Below, piece by piece: positions 56,618 to 63,993 of a stretch of 64,000 nucleotides of DNA (position 1 is the stretch's first letter; each line of letters opens with the position of its first letter). Made by a program: the position numbers and the translations under genes. Location of the stretch: the IMG/VR virus record IMGVR_UViG_3300042922_000982, positions 93,407 to 157,406 of that record, one strand, 5' to 3'. The notes beneath the pieces are model-generated. The model ran no database searches and was not told the origin of the DNA. It saw only the letters and a list, made by a program, of their open reading frames with translations. Source of the stretch: a virus.

Positions 56618-57498
56618 CAAAAAGGAATTTCTTCGTCGAGGTCGGCCACCTGCTTCGAGCCGGTGCCGCCCTTGGGCTCAAGGAACCGGGGGTCGGGGGT
56701 GTAGGCACCCGAGCCCGGCTCGGCGCGGCCTTCCTCGAGGGCCCGCTCGTAGTCACCGTAGCCGTCGTCGGGGATGTCCCAGGCGTCGTTGGCGCTCATG
56801 TCGCCGCCGCCCTGCGAGTTTCCGCCGCCACCCGGCGCGAAGGACCAGTCGAAGGTCTTGACGTAGGTGCGCGGGTACTTCTTGCCGTCGACGTCCTCTT
56901 TTTCGTAGGTTTCGAGCTTGCCGATGATGATCACGCCCTTGCCGCTCTTGAGGTACTCGGCGGCCGACTCGGCGCGCTTGCCGTAGAGCACCACGTCGGT
57001 CCAGACGGCCACCTCGGCGCCCTTGCCGTCGTTGGCGGTCGGATCCCAGCGATCGGTGGCCACCGAGAAGTAGGTCCGGGCGCTGCCGGTCTCGCCGTTG
57101 AACTTGATTTCGACCCGCTTGCCGACGCGGCCGACCAGCCGGACCTCGTTCTCGTTGTCGGCGCCGCCCGCGCGCGGCGTGTTGGCGCGCACCACCAGCA
57201 TCGAGCGGTTGTGCTTCTGGCCGTTGGCGTCTTGCAGGACGTACTTCACCACGTCCAGCTCGCCGTTGACCATGACGCGATCGCCCTCCTTGAGGGCCTG
57301 CGCCTTCATTTGGGCGCTCTCCTTGCCGTAGTAGTACACATACACCGGGTTCTTGACCCACTCGCCGCCCTCGGGGTGGCCGGGATCCTTGCGGAAATCG
57401 GGGCTGTTCACCAGGACGCGGGTCACGGCGCCCCGCGCCTTCGGGGTGCCGACGACCTTGCCGACGAGCGTGACTGAATTGAGGCTGTTACGGCCCAT
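56617..57498 (-). CDS. ssb: single-stranded DNA-binding protein with two OB folds
   Basis: 293 residues. Two successive OB folds are visible: residues 5-105 (SLNSVTLVGKVVGTPKARG, YVYYYGKESAQMKAQALKEG) and 116-225 (NEVRLVGRVGKRVEIKFNGE, WTDVVLYGKRAESAAEYLKS). The C-terminus is Gly-rich and ends DLDEEIPF, the acidic tip that in SSBs recruits partners. Coats unwound DNA in replication. Two OB folds in one chain is uncommon among bacterial-type SSBs. Confidence 0.85.
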   Translation of the reverse strand: MGRNSLNSVTLVGKVVGTPKARGAVTRVLVNSPDFRKDPGHPEGGEWVKNPVYVYYYGKESAQMKAQALKEGDRVMVNGELDVVKYVLQDANGQKHNRSMLVVRANTPRAGGADNENEVRLVGRVGKRVEIKFNGETGSARTYFSVATDRWDPTANDGKGAEVAVWTDVVLYGKRAESAAEYLKSGKGVIIIGKLETYEKEDVDGKKYPRTYVKTFDWSFAPGGGGNSQGGGDMSANDAWDIPDDGYGDYERALEEGRAEPGSGAYTPDPRFLEPKGGTGSKQVADLDEEIPF

Positions 57499-57508
57499 GA
57501 GGGTCTCC

Positions 57509-58432
57509 TTAATCGATCTCGGGGCCCCACGAGCTACGCTCGCGGAGCCGCATGTCGGGGCCGTTGAACGGAACCCGGCGGTAGCTGGGGGGCTGCAAGC
57601 GCGACAGGAACCGGCCGACCATCTCGGCCGACGCCTCCGCGCTGTTTTCGCGGCCGAGCACCGTCAGCAGGTGCTGCTGGATGTAGGCCACGTCAAAGTT
57701 GCTCGTGATGAAGGTCGATCGCTCGGACAAGTAGCGCACGTCCACCAGGCGCATGAACTCGCGCAGGCTGGCGGCGGTGTCTTTTTCGCCGACCAGCTCG
57801 TCGAGGACCAGGATGTCCGCTGCGGCGATCGCATCCAAGATGGCCACCCGGCGCTCGATGTTGCACAGCCGGTCGTAAAGCCCTTTGATCTGGGTCCAGA
57901 CGGCGTAGTAGCCGCGATCCCTGGCCTCGTTCACGATCGCCGCCGTGATCATGGTCTTGGCCGTGCCGCGCTTGCCGTGCAGCAGGGCGCCGTAGCCCTC
58001 GGCGATCGCCACATCCAGGTTGTCCACGTACCAGCGGGCGACCGCCAGGCCCTTCACCGAGCCCACGTAGTCGGCCTCGGGGTCATCCTCGGTGCCCGGC
58101 GCCGGGACCTTCACGTCGGACAGCTTGACGCCCGAGAACTTCTTGGGCACCGGCCAGGCCCCATGCTTGGCCTCAAGCCGTCCCAACGAGGCCAGGCGGG
58201 CCTCCAGGCTGGTCGTGGCGTTGAAGGCGACCACCTGGTGCTCGCAGGCCACCCAGACCCGCGTCGGCTTGCCCGCCAGGTCGATCACCTGGGAGGTAGG
58301 CTCCGAGCCGCACTCCGGGCAATCGGCGGGCTTGGGTAGGTTGATCATCTTCACATCCCTCAACGCGCTCGGATCGGCGCCAGCAGCCTCTTGCAGGACC
58401 GCCTTGGGCAAAATGATGGGGTATTCCGTCAT
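57509..58432 (-). CDS. replicative helicase loader (DnaC/IstB-like ATPase)
   Basis: 307 residues; starts at the last base of the initiator stop. N-terminal zinc-like segment ADCPECGSEPTSQV...VACEH at 36-60. AAA+ core: Walker A LLHGKRGTAKTM near 150, Walker B DILVLDELVGEKD near 207, sensor 1 STFITSNFD near 243. Loaders of this kind deliver the replicative helicase to origins, and this gene pairs with the initiator 58432-59658. No DnaB-type helicase is seen in the window, so the host helicase may be recruited. Confidence 0.88.
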   Translation of the reverse strand: MTEYPIILPKAVLQEAAGADPSALRDVKMINLPKPADCPECGSEPTSQVIDLAGKPTRVWVACEHQVVAFNATTSLEARLASLGRLEAKHGAWPVPKKFSGVKLSDVKVPAPGTEDDPEADYVGSVKGLAVARWYVDNLDVAIAEGYGALLHGKRGTAKTMITAAIVNEARDRGYYAVWTQIKGLYDRLCNIERRVAILDAIAAADILVLDELVGEKDTAASLREFMRLVDVRYLSERSTFITSNFDVAYIQQHLLTVLGRENSAEASAEMVGRFLSRLQPPSYRRVPFNGPDMRLRERSSWGPEID

Positions 58433-59658
58433 TACAGGTACTCCGAGAAGCTCGTGGCCCCGGTGGGCTTGGGTTGCATTTCAAGGGCCGCGTCGGCCCC
58501 CACGTACCCCTTGAACACGGCTCCGAAGTAGCTGGCGGGAGCCTGTACCGTTTGCGTCTTGCCGGTGGCCTTGTAGCGGGCCAGGTAGCCCATGGCCTGC
58601 TCGCAGGTGATGCCGAGGTCGAGCACCATCTGGCGCGTTGCGTTGACGGCCCACTCGGGCGGCGTGAGCCCCCAGGGCTTCATCGCGTAGCCACCGATCG
58701 CCACCGTCAGAGCCCCCAGGCCAGCGAGCGGCGCTGGCCGCTCGGCGATCGGCTGCGAATCGGCGACCATCCTCCGGGCCACCCCGATCGGCACATGGGC
58801 CGGAACCTCGTCGAGCGATCCAAACCCCGAAGCGAAAGTCTCATCGCCGCCGCCGCTCACATGCGCGGGCTCGCGCGTGACGACGACGTCGTTCCTACTT
58901 CCTACTTCCTGATTCCTACTTCCTACTTCCTGCCGGATCTTTTTCATGAGTGGCTCACTGATTTCCTCGCTGGACTCAGTGATTTGGTTCGCGGATTCAC
59001 TGATTCGAGCGGCCGGATTCAGTGAGCCGGTAAATTCAGTGAGTCCATCAGTGATGGGGTTCGTGAGCGCGTCCGTGAACGGCTCACTGAAGCCTCCGTG
59101 ATCACTGTGCTGAGGGCTCAGTGATCCCCCGTGAAGCGCCGCATGCAAAAGCCGCTCGTGGCTCACGGAGGGGTGGCACATGTAGAGGGCCGCGAACCGA
59201 TCGATCATCTCCTTGGTCGCCTTCTGATCGCCCTTCCACCCGTGAAGGTCGAGCGCGTCGAGCGTGATGCGCAGGCGATCGATAAACGGCTTCCCCGCCT
59301 GGAACATGGCCCGGCATCCGGGGCAATTCTCGAGGGTCGGGTGCGGCAGCTTGGAGCGGGTCGGCCGGTTCGGCTTCTGGTACTTGTACCAGGTCGGCGA
59401 GTGGTAGTAGCTCGCGTCCTTGTCGGTGTAGACATGGATGCGCCCCAGCTCGACCAGGTGGTTGAAGTAGGGCCGCACGTTGACCTCGTCGTCGTGCGGG
59501 AAGATGAACCCGGCCAGCTCGCGCATGATGGCGCGACCGCGACCGAAGTCGTCGGCGAAGCACCAGGTCCCCTGGAAGAACAGGCGCTCCCAGGGATCGA
59601 GCAGCTTGATCAAGGGATCCGAGAAAAACTCGGAGTGGAGCGTGCGCATGCGAGCCAT
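58432..59658 (-). CDS. replication initiator (lambda O / phage replisome organiser type)
   Basis: 408 residues. N-terminal winged-helix region typical of phage replication proteins: MRTLHSEFFSDPLIKLLDPW, ERLFFQGTWCFADDFGRGR, IMRELAGFIFPHDDEV. CPGCRAMF near 112 may bind zinc. Residues about 178-234 are a Ser/Thr/Glu-rich linker encoded by an iteron cluster (see separate entry). The C-terminal domain (MVLDLGITCEQAMGYLARY) likely contacts the loader. The arrangement mirrors lambda O with its internal origin. Confidence 0.85.
   Translation of the reverse strand: MARMRTLHSEFFSDPLIKLLDPWERLFFQGTWCFADDFGRGRAIMRELAGFIFPHDDEVNVRPYFNHLVELGRIHVYTDKDASYYHSPTWYKYQKPNRPTRSKLPHPTLENCPGCRAMFQAGKPFIDRLRITLDALDLHGWKGDQKATKEMIDRFAALYMCHPSVSHERLLHAALHGGSLSPQHSDHGGFSEPFTDALTNPITDGLTEFTGSLNPAARISESANQITESSEEISEPLMKKIRQEVGSRNQEVGSRNDVVVTREPAHVSGGGDETFASGFGSLDEVPAHVPIGVARRMVADSQPIAERPAPLAGLGALTVAIGGYAMKPWGLTPPEWAVNATRQMVLDLGITCEQAMGYLARYKATGKTQTVQAPASYFGAVFKGYVGADAALEMQPKPTGATSFSEYL
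58892..58932. repeat. 20-bp direct repeat inside the initiator gene
   Basis: TTCCTACTTCCTACTTCCTG occurs at 58892-58911 and 58913-58932, with internal TTCCTAC sub-repeats. It encodes the protein repeat EVGSRNQEVGSRN. It directly adjoins the iteron cluster and may be an unwinding or auxiliary element. Confidence 0.7.
58955..59124. other. candidate phage replication origin: TCACTGA iterons
   Basis: Eight exact copies of TCACTGA or its reverse complement TCAGTGA in 170 bp (starting 58955, 58976, 58997, 59019, 59036, 59048, 59084, 59118) plus one near copy TCACTGT (59102). Both orientations are present. They lie in the linker-coding part of the initiator gene, as oriLambda lies within gene O. 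Origin function is inferred. Confidence 0.75.
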
Positions 59659-59722
59659 CAGCGGCCCCCTGCGCGGCGCATCGCGCGGTTAACGGTGGAT
59701 ATCACGGCGGTTCTCCTTCGCT

Positions 59723-60148
59723 CTATGCCTGCTCCTGCTGTTGCAGGAAGGCTCGAACGCGAGCATAGGGAACCTTCGCGTGCGTTGATATGTTCCGGAT
59801 CCCACGAATCCCGGCCGCCAAAGCGTCCTGGATGGCCAGGGTCTCCGAATCGCAAGCGTCAAGCGAGGCTGGGGCGACGGCCGTGCCGCCGACCAGCATG
59901 TCGCGCCAGGTGGCGTAGTCCGAGCGCAGCTTGTCGAAGTCGTAACCGGCTTCTTTGAACCCGGCGCGCATGTCCTCCTTGAGGTGCATGGCGCGCCCGC
60001 ACTCGATGTTCATCAGCTCGTGGTACTTCAGCCCCACCGTGGGGGCGAACGCCTCGGCCTTCATGCCCTTCATGAACCGCAGCATCCGGATCGGATTCGG
60101 CCCGGCCGTGTGGCCGTCGTTGGGCGTGATTCGCATGGAATGGGTCAT
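59723..60148 (-). CDS. HTH regulator (Xre-like)
   Basis: 141 residues. NPIRMLRFMKGMKAEAFAPT and VGLKYHELMNIECGRAMHL have the helix spacing of Cro/CI-type domains (residues 18-55). The C-terminal half is helical with a second HTH-like ISTHAKVPYARVRAFLQQ. It stands first after a leader with TATAAC boxes and precedes the initiator gene; it could set replication timing. No integrase is present, so a lysogeny role is unsupported. Confidence 0.7.
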   Translation of the reverse strand: MTHSMRITPNDGHTAGPNPIRMLRFMKGMKAEAFAPTVGLKYHELMNIECGRAMHLKEDMRAGFKEAGYDFDKLRSDYATWRDMLVGGTAVAPASLDACDSETLAIQDALAAGIRGIRNISTHAKVPYARVRAFLQQQEQA

Positions 60149-60173
60149 GTATTGCTTCTCAGCCCATCTACAT

Positions 60174-60179
60174 GTTATA
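60174..60179 (-). promoter_or_regulatory. -10-like TATAAC before the HTH gene
   Basis: The minus strand reads CCCATTTATAACATG 26 nt before the start codon and right after a terminator. A second TATAAC is at 60328-60333. AT-rich context. No strong -35. Confidence 0.45.
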
Positions 60180-60195
60180 AATGGGCAAGGTGGAA

Positions 60196-60230
60196 AAGCC
60201 AGAAGGGCTGCTAACCCATATTTCTGGCTT
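60196..60230 (-). terminator. hairpin terminator
   Basis: AAGCCAGAA and TTCTGGCTT form a 9-bp stem with a 17-nt loop; on the minus strand it is followed by TTCCACC. It ends the rusA transcript. Confidence 0.65.
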
Positions 60231-60441
60231 CTTTCGGTACAGATTTGCCTCTCGCGCTTGGATTAGGGACCAGAGCGAGGGGCATTTCTTTGTCCGTGCG
60301 TGGCGTTAAATTCCGCGCCCCGAGGGCGTTATACGGTGCGGCGTTGCTAAGCGCCCTCCGCACTATCCAAGTTACCACAGCCCCTGCGGATTGCCCAATT
60401 AATTAAGGTTGCGCGACACACGCTTGCTTGCTAAAGGATTG
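60231..60441. promoter_or_regulatory. intergenic region between rusA and the HTH gene
   Basis: No gene. It contains a second long stem (TGCCTCTCGC with GCGAGGGGCA, about 60245-60285), a TATAAC box at 60328-60333 and an AT-rich stretch CCAATTAATTAAGG near 60398, rare in this GC-rich DNA. It is likely a regulatory zone for the replication operon. Confidence 0.45.
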
Positions 60442-60915
60442 TTAAGCCGTTGGCGTAGCATATGGGGCGTCGTACAGGTAGATCGTCACCAGCGCGCCGG
60501 GCTCGTCAGACTCCTTGACGCGCGTAGGCGTGCCGTTCTTGGTCAGCGTTCGATTGGGAAAACCGATTGACCACGCAACGACTTGACAATCATCTTTGTA
60601 GGCCACCCCAATCAGCGCATCCTCAATCTCTTTACCAATGTTTAGAATGTCGGCGCTTGAACCGTAAACTTCCACTTCGAACCCGACGCGGCCCAAATAC
60701 TCGCCGTCCTGCGGAAAGTCGCGCGCCGTCTTGCTTTCGCGGACCGTGGCCTTGTATTCGGTGACAATAGCATCCCGCCATGCCCGGATATTATCGGGCA
60801 TATGTCCGCCATTTCTGCCGCTCTTACGCCGAAGATGCGACAGGACCGCCGTCTCGCGGGAGAAGGCGGCCGGTTTGTACTCGACGCGGAAGGTGTGAGT
60901 GCGCGGTTCGCTCAA
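60442..60915 (-). CDS. RusA-like Holliday junction resolvase
   Basis: 157 residues. GSSADILNIGKEIEDALIGV then AYKDDCQVVAWSIGFPNR is the RusA core: D of ADILN, K of GKEIEDAL and the DD of YKDD. These enzymes cut four-way DNA junctions during phage recombination and replication. Somewhat longer than E. coli RusA (120 aa). Separated by terminators on both sides, so it may be transcribed on its own. Confidence 0.85.
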   Translation of the reverse strand: MSEPRTHTFRVEYKPAAFSRETAVLSHLRRKSGRNGGHMPDNIRAWRDAIVTEYKATVRESKTARDFPQDGEYLGRVGFEVEVYGSSADILNIGKEIEDALIGVAYKDDCQVVAWSIGFPNRTLTKNGTPTRVKESDEPGALVTIYLYDAPYATPTA

Positions 60916-60931
60916 CGGTGGGGCCTCGACG

Positions 60932-60958
60932 AAAAAAGGCCCGGACTAGGGGCCGGGC
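60932..60958 (-). terminator. classical intrinsic terminator of the lysis operon
   Basis: On the minus strand: GCCCGG stem, 8-nt loop, CCGGGC, one further C and then six T. It overlaps the stop codon of the coiled-coil gene. The best textbook terminator in the window. Confidence 0.85.
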
Positions 60959-61299
60959 GGGGGGGCGATGTTGCCGGTGGGGGGCTTGGTGATCATCGAG
61001 GCCAGCTGGTGCACCTCGACCTTGGTGGCGTAGCCGGTGGCGAGCGAGAGGTGCAGGCTGTGGAGCGCCTCGGTCAGGTCGCTTTTCAGGCCGTCGAGCT
61101 TGTCGTTGATCGCCTTCAATTCCTTGTCCTTGAAGGCGTCGAACTTGTCTTTGTGCTCTTTAAGCTCGGCCTTCTGCTCCTTCATCTGCTCGCGAAGGCC
61201 GTTGTAGAGGTGGCCCAAAAGCGCGTTGACCAGGGCGAAGGCGGTCAGGATGAACGGGGTGTACGCGGCGAGATCGTTGCCGCCTCCGCCCGCCGCCAT
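60946..61299 (-). CDS. membrane-anchored coiled-coil protein, spanin candidate
   Basis: 117 residues; ATG overlaps the upstream stop as TAATG. N-terminal span (YTPFILTAFALVNALLGHLY) at 12-32 followed by a charged coiled coil (MKEQKAELKEHKDKFDAFKD, LKAINDKLDGLKSDLTEAL). This is the layout of i-spanins (inner membrane anchor plus periplasmic coil). Last gene of the lysis cassette. Confidence 0.7.
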   Translation of the reverse strand: MAAGGGGNDLAAYTPFILTAFALVNALLGHLYNGLREQMKEQKAELKEHKDKFDAFKDKELKAINDKLDGLKSDLTEALHSLHLSLATGYATKVEVHQLASMITKPPTGNIAPPPGP

Positions 61300-61670
61300 T
61301 ACAGGCGCCCCTCGACGTAGATCGCGCCCGTGCCGGTCACGGCCTTGAAGTGGACCTCGTCGTAGTACCACGGCAGCTCGATGCGCGTGTTGGCCGGAAT
61401 GAACAACCGGCCCGTGGCGCTCTGGCCGTCGGCCGGGATATCCAGCTCGGCGGCGCTCTTGGCGACCCAGGTGGGGGTCGTGGCGTAGAAGTAGGCCGTG
61501 CGGACCGGCTCCTTGAAGGTCACCGACGCGGCCCCCGCCGCCACCGCGCCCTCGGCGCCGTAGACGTACATGTCGCCGTTGACGCACATATCGAGGCCGA
61601 TCTCGTGCTGGTTGACGAGGCGCCGACCCGCGCTGATGTGCAGATGCCGCGTGACGTAAGTCTTGGCCAT
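61299..61670 (-). CDS. small beta-rich protein of the lysis cassette
   Basis: 123 residues. Alternating beta strands (TYVTRHLHISAGRRLVN, GDMYVYGAEGAVAAGAASVT, RIELPWYYDEVHFKAVTG). No signal peptide or Cys pair. It could be a small virion decoration protein placed by chance near lysis genes. Unknown. Confidence 0.7.
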   Translation of the reverse strand: MAKTYVTRHLHISAGRRLVNQHEIGLDMCVNGDMYVYGAEGAVAAGAASVTFKEPVRTAYFYATTPTWVAKSAAELDIPADGQSATGRLFIPANTRIELPWYYDEVHFKAVTGTGAIYVEGRL

Positions 61671-61683
61671 GGGGACGATCCTC

Positions 61684-62406
61684 CTAGAAACGCCAGCCGA
61701 CCCCCGCGAACGGGACGGCCTTCAACGCTGGCAACGCCTGAAACTCCTGGGCTGCGCCCACCTCCAAGTATAGATGGGGGCTCCACTTTGACAGGGCGAT
61801 AGTGCCTGCCGCCCCCGCCATTTGCGTGTTAAGAATTATGGAGGGCCCCACGTCCGCCCGTCCGTACGGCCCGAGCGGGATCGGCACGTAGATCGGCCGG
61901 TAGGACAGGGCGACGTGCCCCTTGAACGTCCCCACGCTCACGCCGAGCGCGCCGGGGCCCGCAGGCTCCGGGCTCGGCGGCGGCGTGGGCGTCACGACGG
62001 TGGCGGTGCCGCCGCCCGAGCTCTCGGTCTCGATCACGATCGTCTCGTAGGGGCCGGTGGCCGGGGGCAGATGGCCCTGCGTGCCGTCCGGGCCGGTCGG
62101 AGTGGGCGCCGGGCCCAGTTGGGCGTTCGGGGTGGGCCCGGCGCCCTGTGGCGCCACGTAGGGGGCGCCGTTGGGCACCGGCCGCGTGATCGTGATCCGG
62201 GTCTTGGCCGTGGCCGCAGCCTCGGCCTTGGCGGCGGGGGCCGGGCTCGCAACCTCGATCGGGAGCTTGGGCAGGGTCAGCACGCCGCCCGGCTTGGGCG
62301 GCGGCGCGGGCCGGGCGAACAGCCCGATCAAGATGCCCACCGCCAGCGCGACGAGCAGCCAGGCCGCCGTCCAGCGGGCCTTCGTGACCTCCTCGGCGGC
62401 CCCCAT
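61684..62406 (-). CDS. membrane-anchored protein with C-terminal beta-barrel-like domain
   Basis: 240 residues; ATG overlaps the amidase stop (TGATG). N-terminal span (WTAAWLLVALAVGILIGLFA), a long Pro/Ala/Thr-rich spacer (residues 35-160), then beta strands (VALSYRPIYVPIPLGPYG, SPHLYLEVGAAQEFQ) ending VGWRF. A terminal Phe after alternating hydrophobics is typical of outer-membrane proteins. It may connect inner and outer membranes like a one-protein spanin. Confidence 0.7.
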   Translation of the reverse strand: MGAAEEVTKARWTAAWLLVALAVGILIGLFARPAPPPKPGGVLTLPKLPIEVASPAPAAKAEAAATAKTRITITRPVPNGAPYVAPQGAGPTPNAQLGPAPTPTGPDGTQGHLPPATGPYETIVIETESSGGGTATVVTPTPPPSPEPAGPGALGVSVGTFKGHVALSYRPIYVPIPLGPYGRADVGPSIILNTQMAGAAGTIALSKWSPHLYLEVGAAQEFQALPALKAVPFAGVGWRF

Positions 62407-63119
62407 CACAGGATCTCCTCGAACTCGAAGGCGCGCGTGGTGCCGTCCGGCTTCTTCTGGCCCTTCAGCTCGCGGTAGATCACCTGGACGCGGTCGTAGA
62501 GCTTGGGGTAGAACGGCCCGATGTCCCAGCGCGCCTTGGGGTACTCCATGCGCGCGAACAAGGCATGATCCGAGATGGTCGGCACCTGGACGCTCTTGCC
62601 GGTCGGCACCAGCCGCTTCTGGTCGGGCGTCATCTTCAGCTCGGGCACCGTCACCTTGACCGCCGGGTTGATGCCCTTCCACGCGCACAGCTCGGCGATC
62701 AATTGGGCTGCCAGCTCCATCTGCTCGGGCGTGACCGGGTACTTGCCATGGTGCTGCTCGGACGCGCCGCGCATGGCCGCGAAGCTCACGGCGAAGAAGC
62801 CGCTGTTGCGGCCCCACAGGTGCTGGCCCTTGGCCGTGGTCGGCAGGCATTTCACCACGTACGCCTTCTTCGTGACCGGGTTGTAGACGATCTGGAAGTG
62901 GTAGCCGTTGAACGCCTGGGCGTAGGTGCCCGCCGACCAGTGCGGCACCACGCCGATCGCCTTGCCGAGCGGCTCGTGATCCTGGTCGTTGTCGTCGATC
63001 AGCTGGACGGTCATGTCGCCGACCGGGAAGGTCAGATCACCGCGCTTGAACGCGGCCGACGCGTCCGCGTAACGCTTGGGCTCGGCCTTGTCGGCGCCCT
63101 TGGGGGTCTTGGTAGCCAT
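62406..63119 (-). CDS. endolysin, N-acetylmuramoyl-L-alanine amidase (Amidase_2-like)
   Basis: 237 residues from the ATG at 63119. VVPHWSAGTYAQAFNGYHFQ contains a zinc-ligand His in a W-S-A-G context; HLWGRNSGFFAVSFAAM is the Asn-Ser/Gly-x-Ile-like strand; YPVTPEQMELAAQLIAELCA is the typical helix; ISDHALFARMEY...RWDIGPFYP gives His and Asp ligands. Cleaves the amide bond between MurNAc and L-Ala. No signal peptide, so it relies on the holin. Confidence 0.85.
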   Translation of the reverse strand: MATKTPKGADKAEPKRYADASAAFKRGDLTFPVGDMTVQLIDDNDQDHEPLGKAIGVVPHWSAGTYAQAFNGYHFQIVYNPVTKKAYVVKCLPTTAKGQHLWGRNSGFFAVSFAAMRGASEQHHGKYPVTPEQMELAAQLIAELCAWKGINPAVKVTVPELKMTPDQKRLVPTGKSVQVPTISDHALFARMEYPKARWDIGPFYPKLYDRVQVIYRELKGQKKPDGTTRAFEFEEIL

Positions 63120-63155
63120 GGGGGGGTCTCCTTGCCGCGTGGGCACTTGACGGGA

Positions 63156-63695
63156 CTAGCCGTTGTCGGGAATCGAGGGGGCGGGCTCTGCCGCCGGGGC
63201 GGAATCCGCCGGGGTGGGATCGGCCGCCGAGGCAGGCTCGGCAGCGGGCTGCACGGCGGCCACGGCAGGCTGAAGGGACGCCAGGGTGCTGTTGACGCCG
63301 GTGTTGGGCATGGCCTTCAAGAAGCCGCTCACCTTGTCGAGCCAGTCCGGGGCGGGCTCGCCCATGGCCTGGCAGATGGCCGCCCAGTTGCGCGTGATGC
63401 TGAGCAAGTCCGCGCCCACCACGCCGATCAAGATGGCGCCGCAAATCAGGCTGAAGTCCGAGCTGATGGCCATCAGGCACAGGCACAGGAACACGACCGC
63501 GATGTGCAGGAACACGTCGAGCGGGCCCTTGCGCAAGGCGCCCGGATCCAGTTGCCGGGTGGCGATCGCCTTCACCACCCCGAAGGCGATGTCGGTGCTC
63601 TTGACGCCGAGCAGCCCCCACAGGGGCGGGTAGGTGTGCAAGGTGGCGGCCACGGCGCCTGCGGCGGCCACCAGCGTGTCAACGGTCAGGGGCAC
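63156..63695 (-). CDS. holin candidate
   Basis: 179 residues. Hydrophobic segments about 8-30 (weak), 63-80 (VFLHIAVVFLCLCLMAISSD) and 82-100 (LICGAILIGVVGADLLSI), then an Ala/Pro-rich tail (AAEPASAADPTPADSAPAA). Directly upstream of the amidase, as expected for a holin that permeabilises the membrane. No holin family identified. Confidence 0.65.
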   Translation of the reverse strand: MPLTVDTLVAAAGAVAATLHTYPPLWGLLGVKSTDIAFGVVKAIATRQLDPGALRKGPLDVFLHIAVVFLCLCLMAISSDFSLICGAILIGVVGADLLSITRNWAAICQAMGEPAPDWLDKVSGFLKAMPNTGVNSTLASLQPAVAAVQPAAEPASAADPTPADSAPAAEPAPSIPDNG

Positions 63696-63957
63696 GGTTT
63701 ACCTCCTTGAGCCGCGCCTGCATGGCGGCCCAATCGGCCTCCAGACGGCTTGCGGCGTCGATGATGGGATGCTTGCTTGTGTCCAGACTAGCCAAATTCG
63801 GCGCCCCCAGGTCGGAAAGTGCCTGGAGGATGGCCGCCTGATTAGCCAAAATGGCCACAATCGCGCTCAGGCCGTGCGCGTCGAGAACGGCGCGCTCCAG
63901 CTCGGAACGCTCGGGCACGCGCTCGACGAACCCGTTGGGGTGGATGTATTGCTCCAT
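63679..63957 (-). CDS. small helical protein at the start of the lysis cassette
   Basis: 92 residues; overlaps the holin candidate by 17 nt. QYIHPNGFVERVPERSELER, LSAIVAILANQAAILQALSD and ASRLEADWAAMQARLKEVN are helical. Possibly a lysis regulator or antiholin, but only position supports this. Confidence 0.65.
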   Translation of the reverse strand: MEQYIHPNGFVERVPERSELERAVLDAHGLSAIVAILANQAAILQALSDLGAPNLASLDTSKHPIIDAASRLEADWAAMQARLKEVNRAPDR

Positions 63958-63971
63958 GGCGGAATCTCCCA

Positions 63972-63993
63972 CAAAAAAGGGCCGGGCCACGCC
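63972..63993 (-). terminator. terminator of the operon upstream of the window
   Basis: The minus strand reads a GGGC/GCCC-type hairpin followed by CCTTTTTTGTGGG. The full stem probably extends beyond position 64000. It separates the lysis cassette from genes to the right. Confidence 0.5.

Noticed and set aside
58955-59124. CRISPR array or transposon ends as explanation of the TCACTGA repeats
   Set aside because: Units are 7 bp, in both orientations, with variable spacing inside a coding frame; no 25-40 bp repeats with uniform spacers.
59659-59722. A 15-codon GTG frame between the initiator and the HTH gene
   Set aside because: Too short and without support other than an open frame behind a GGAGAACCGCC leader, which might instead be an mRNA leader of the initiator gene.
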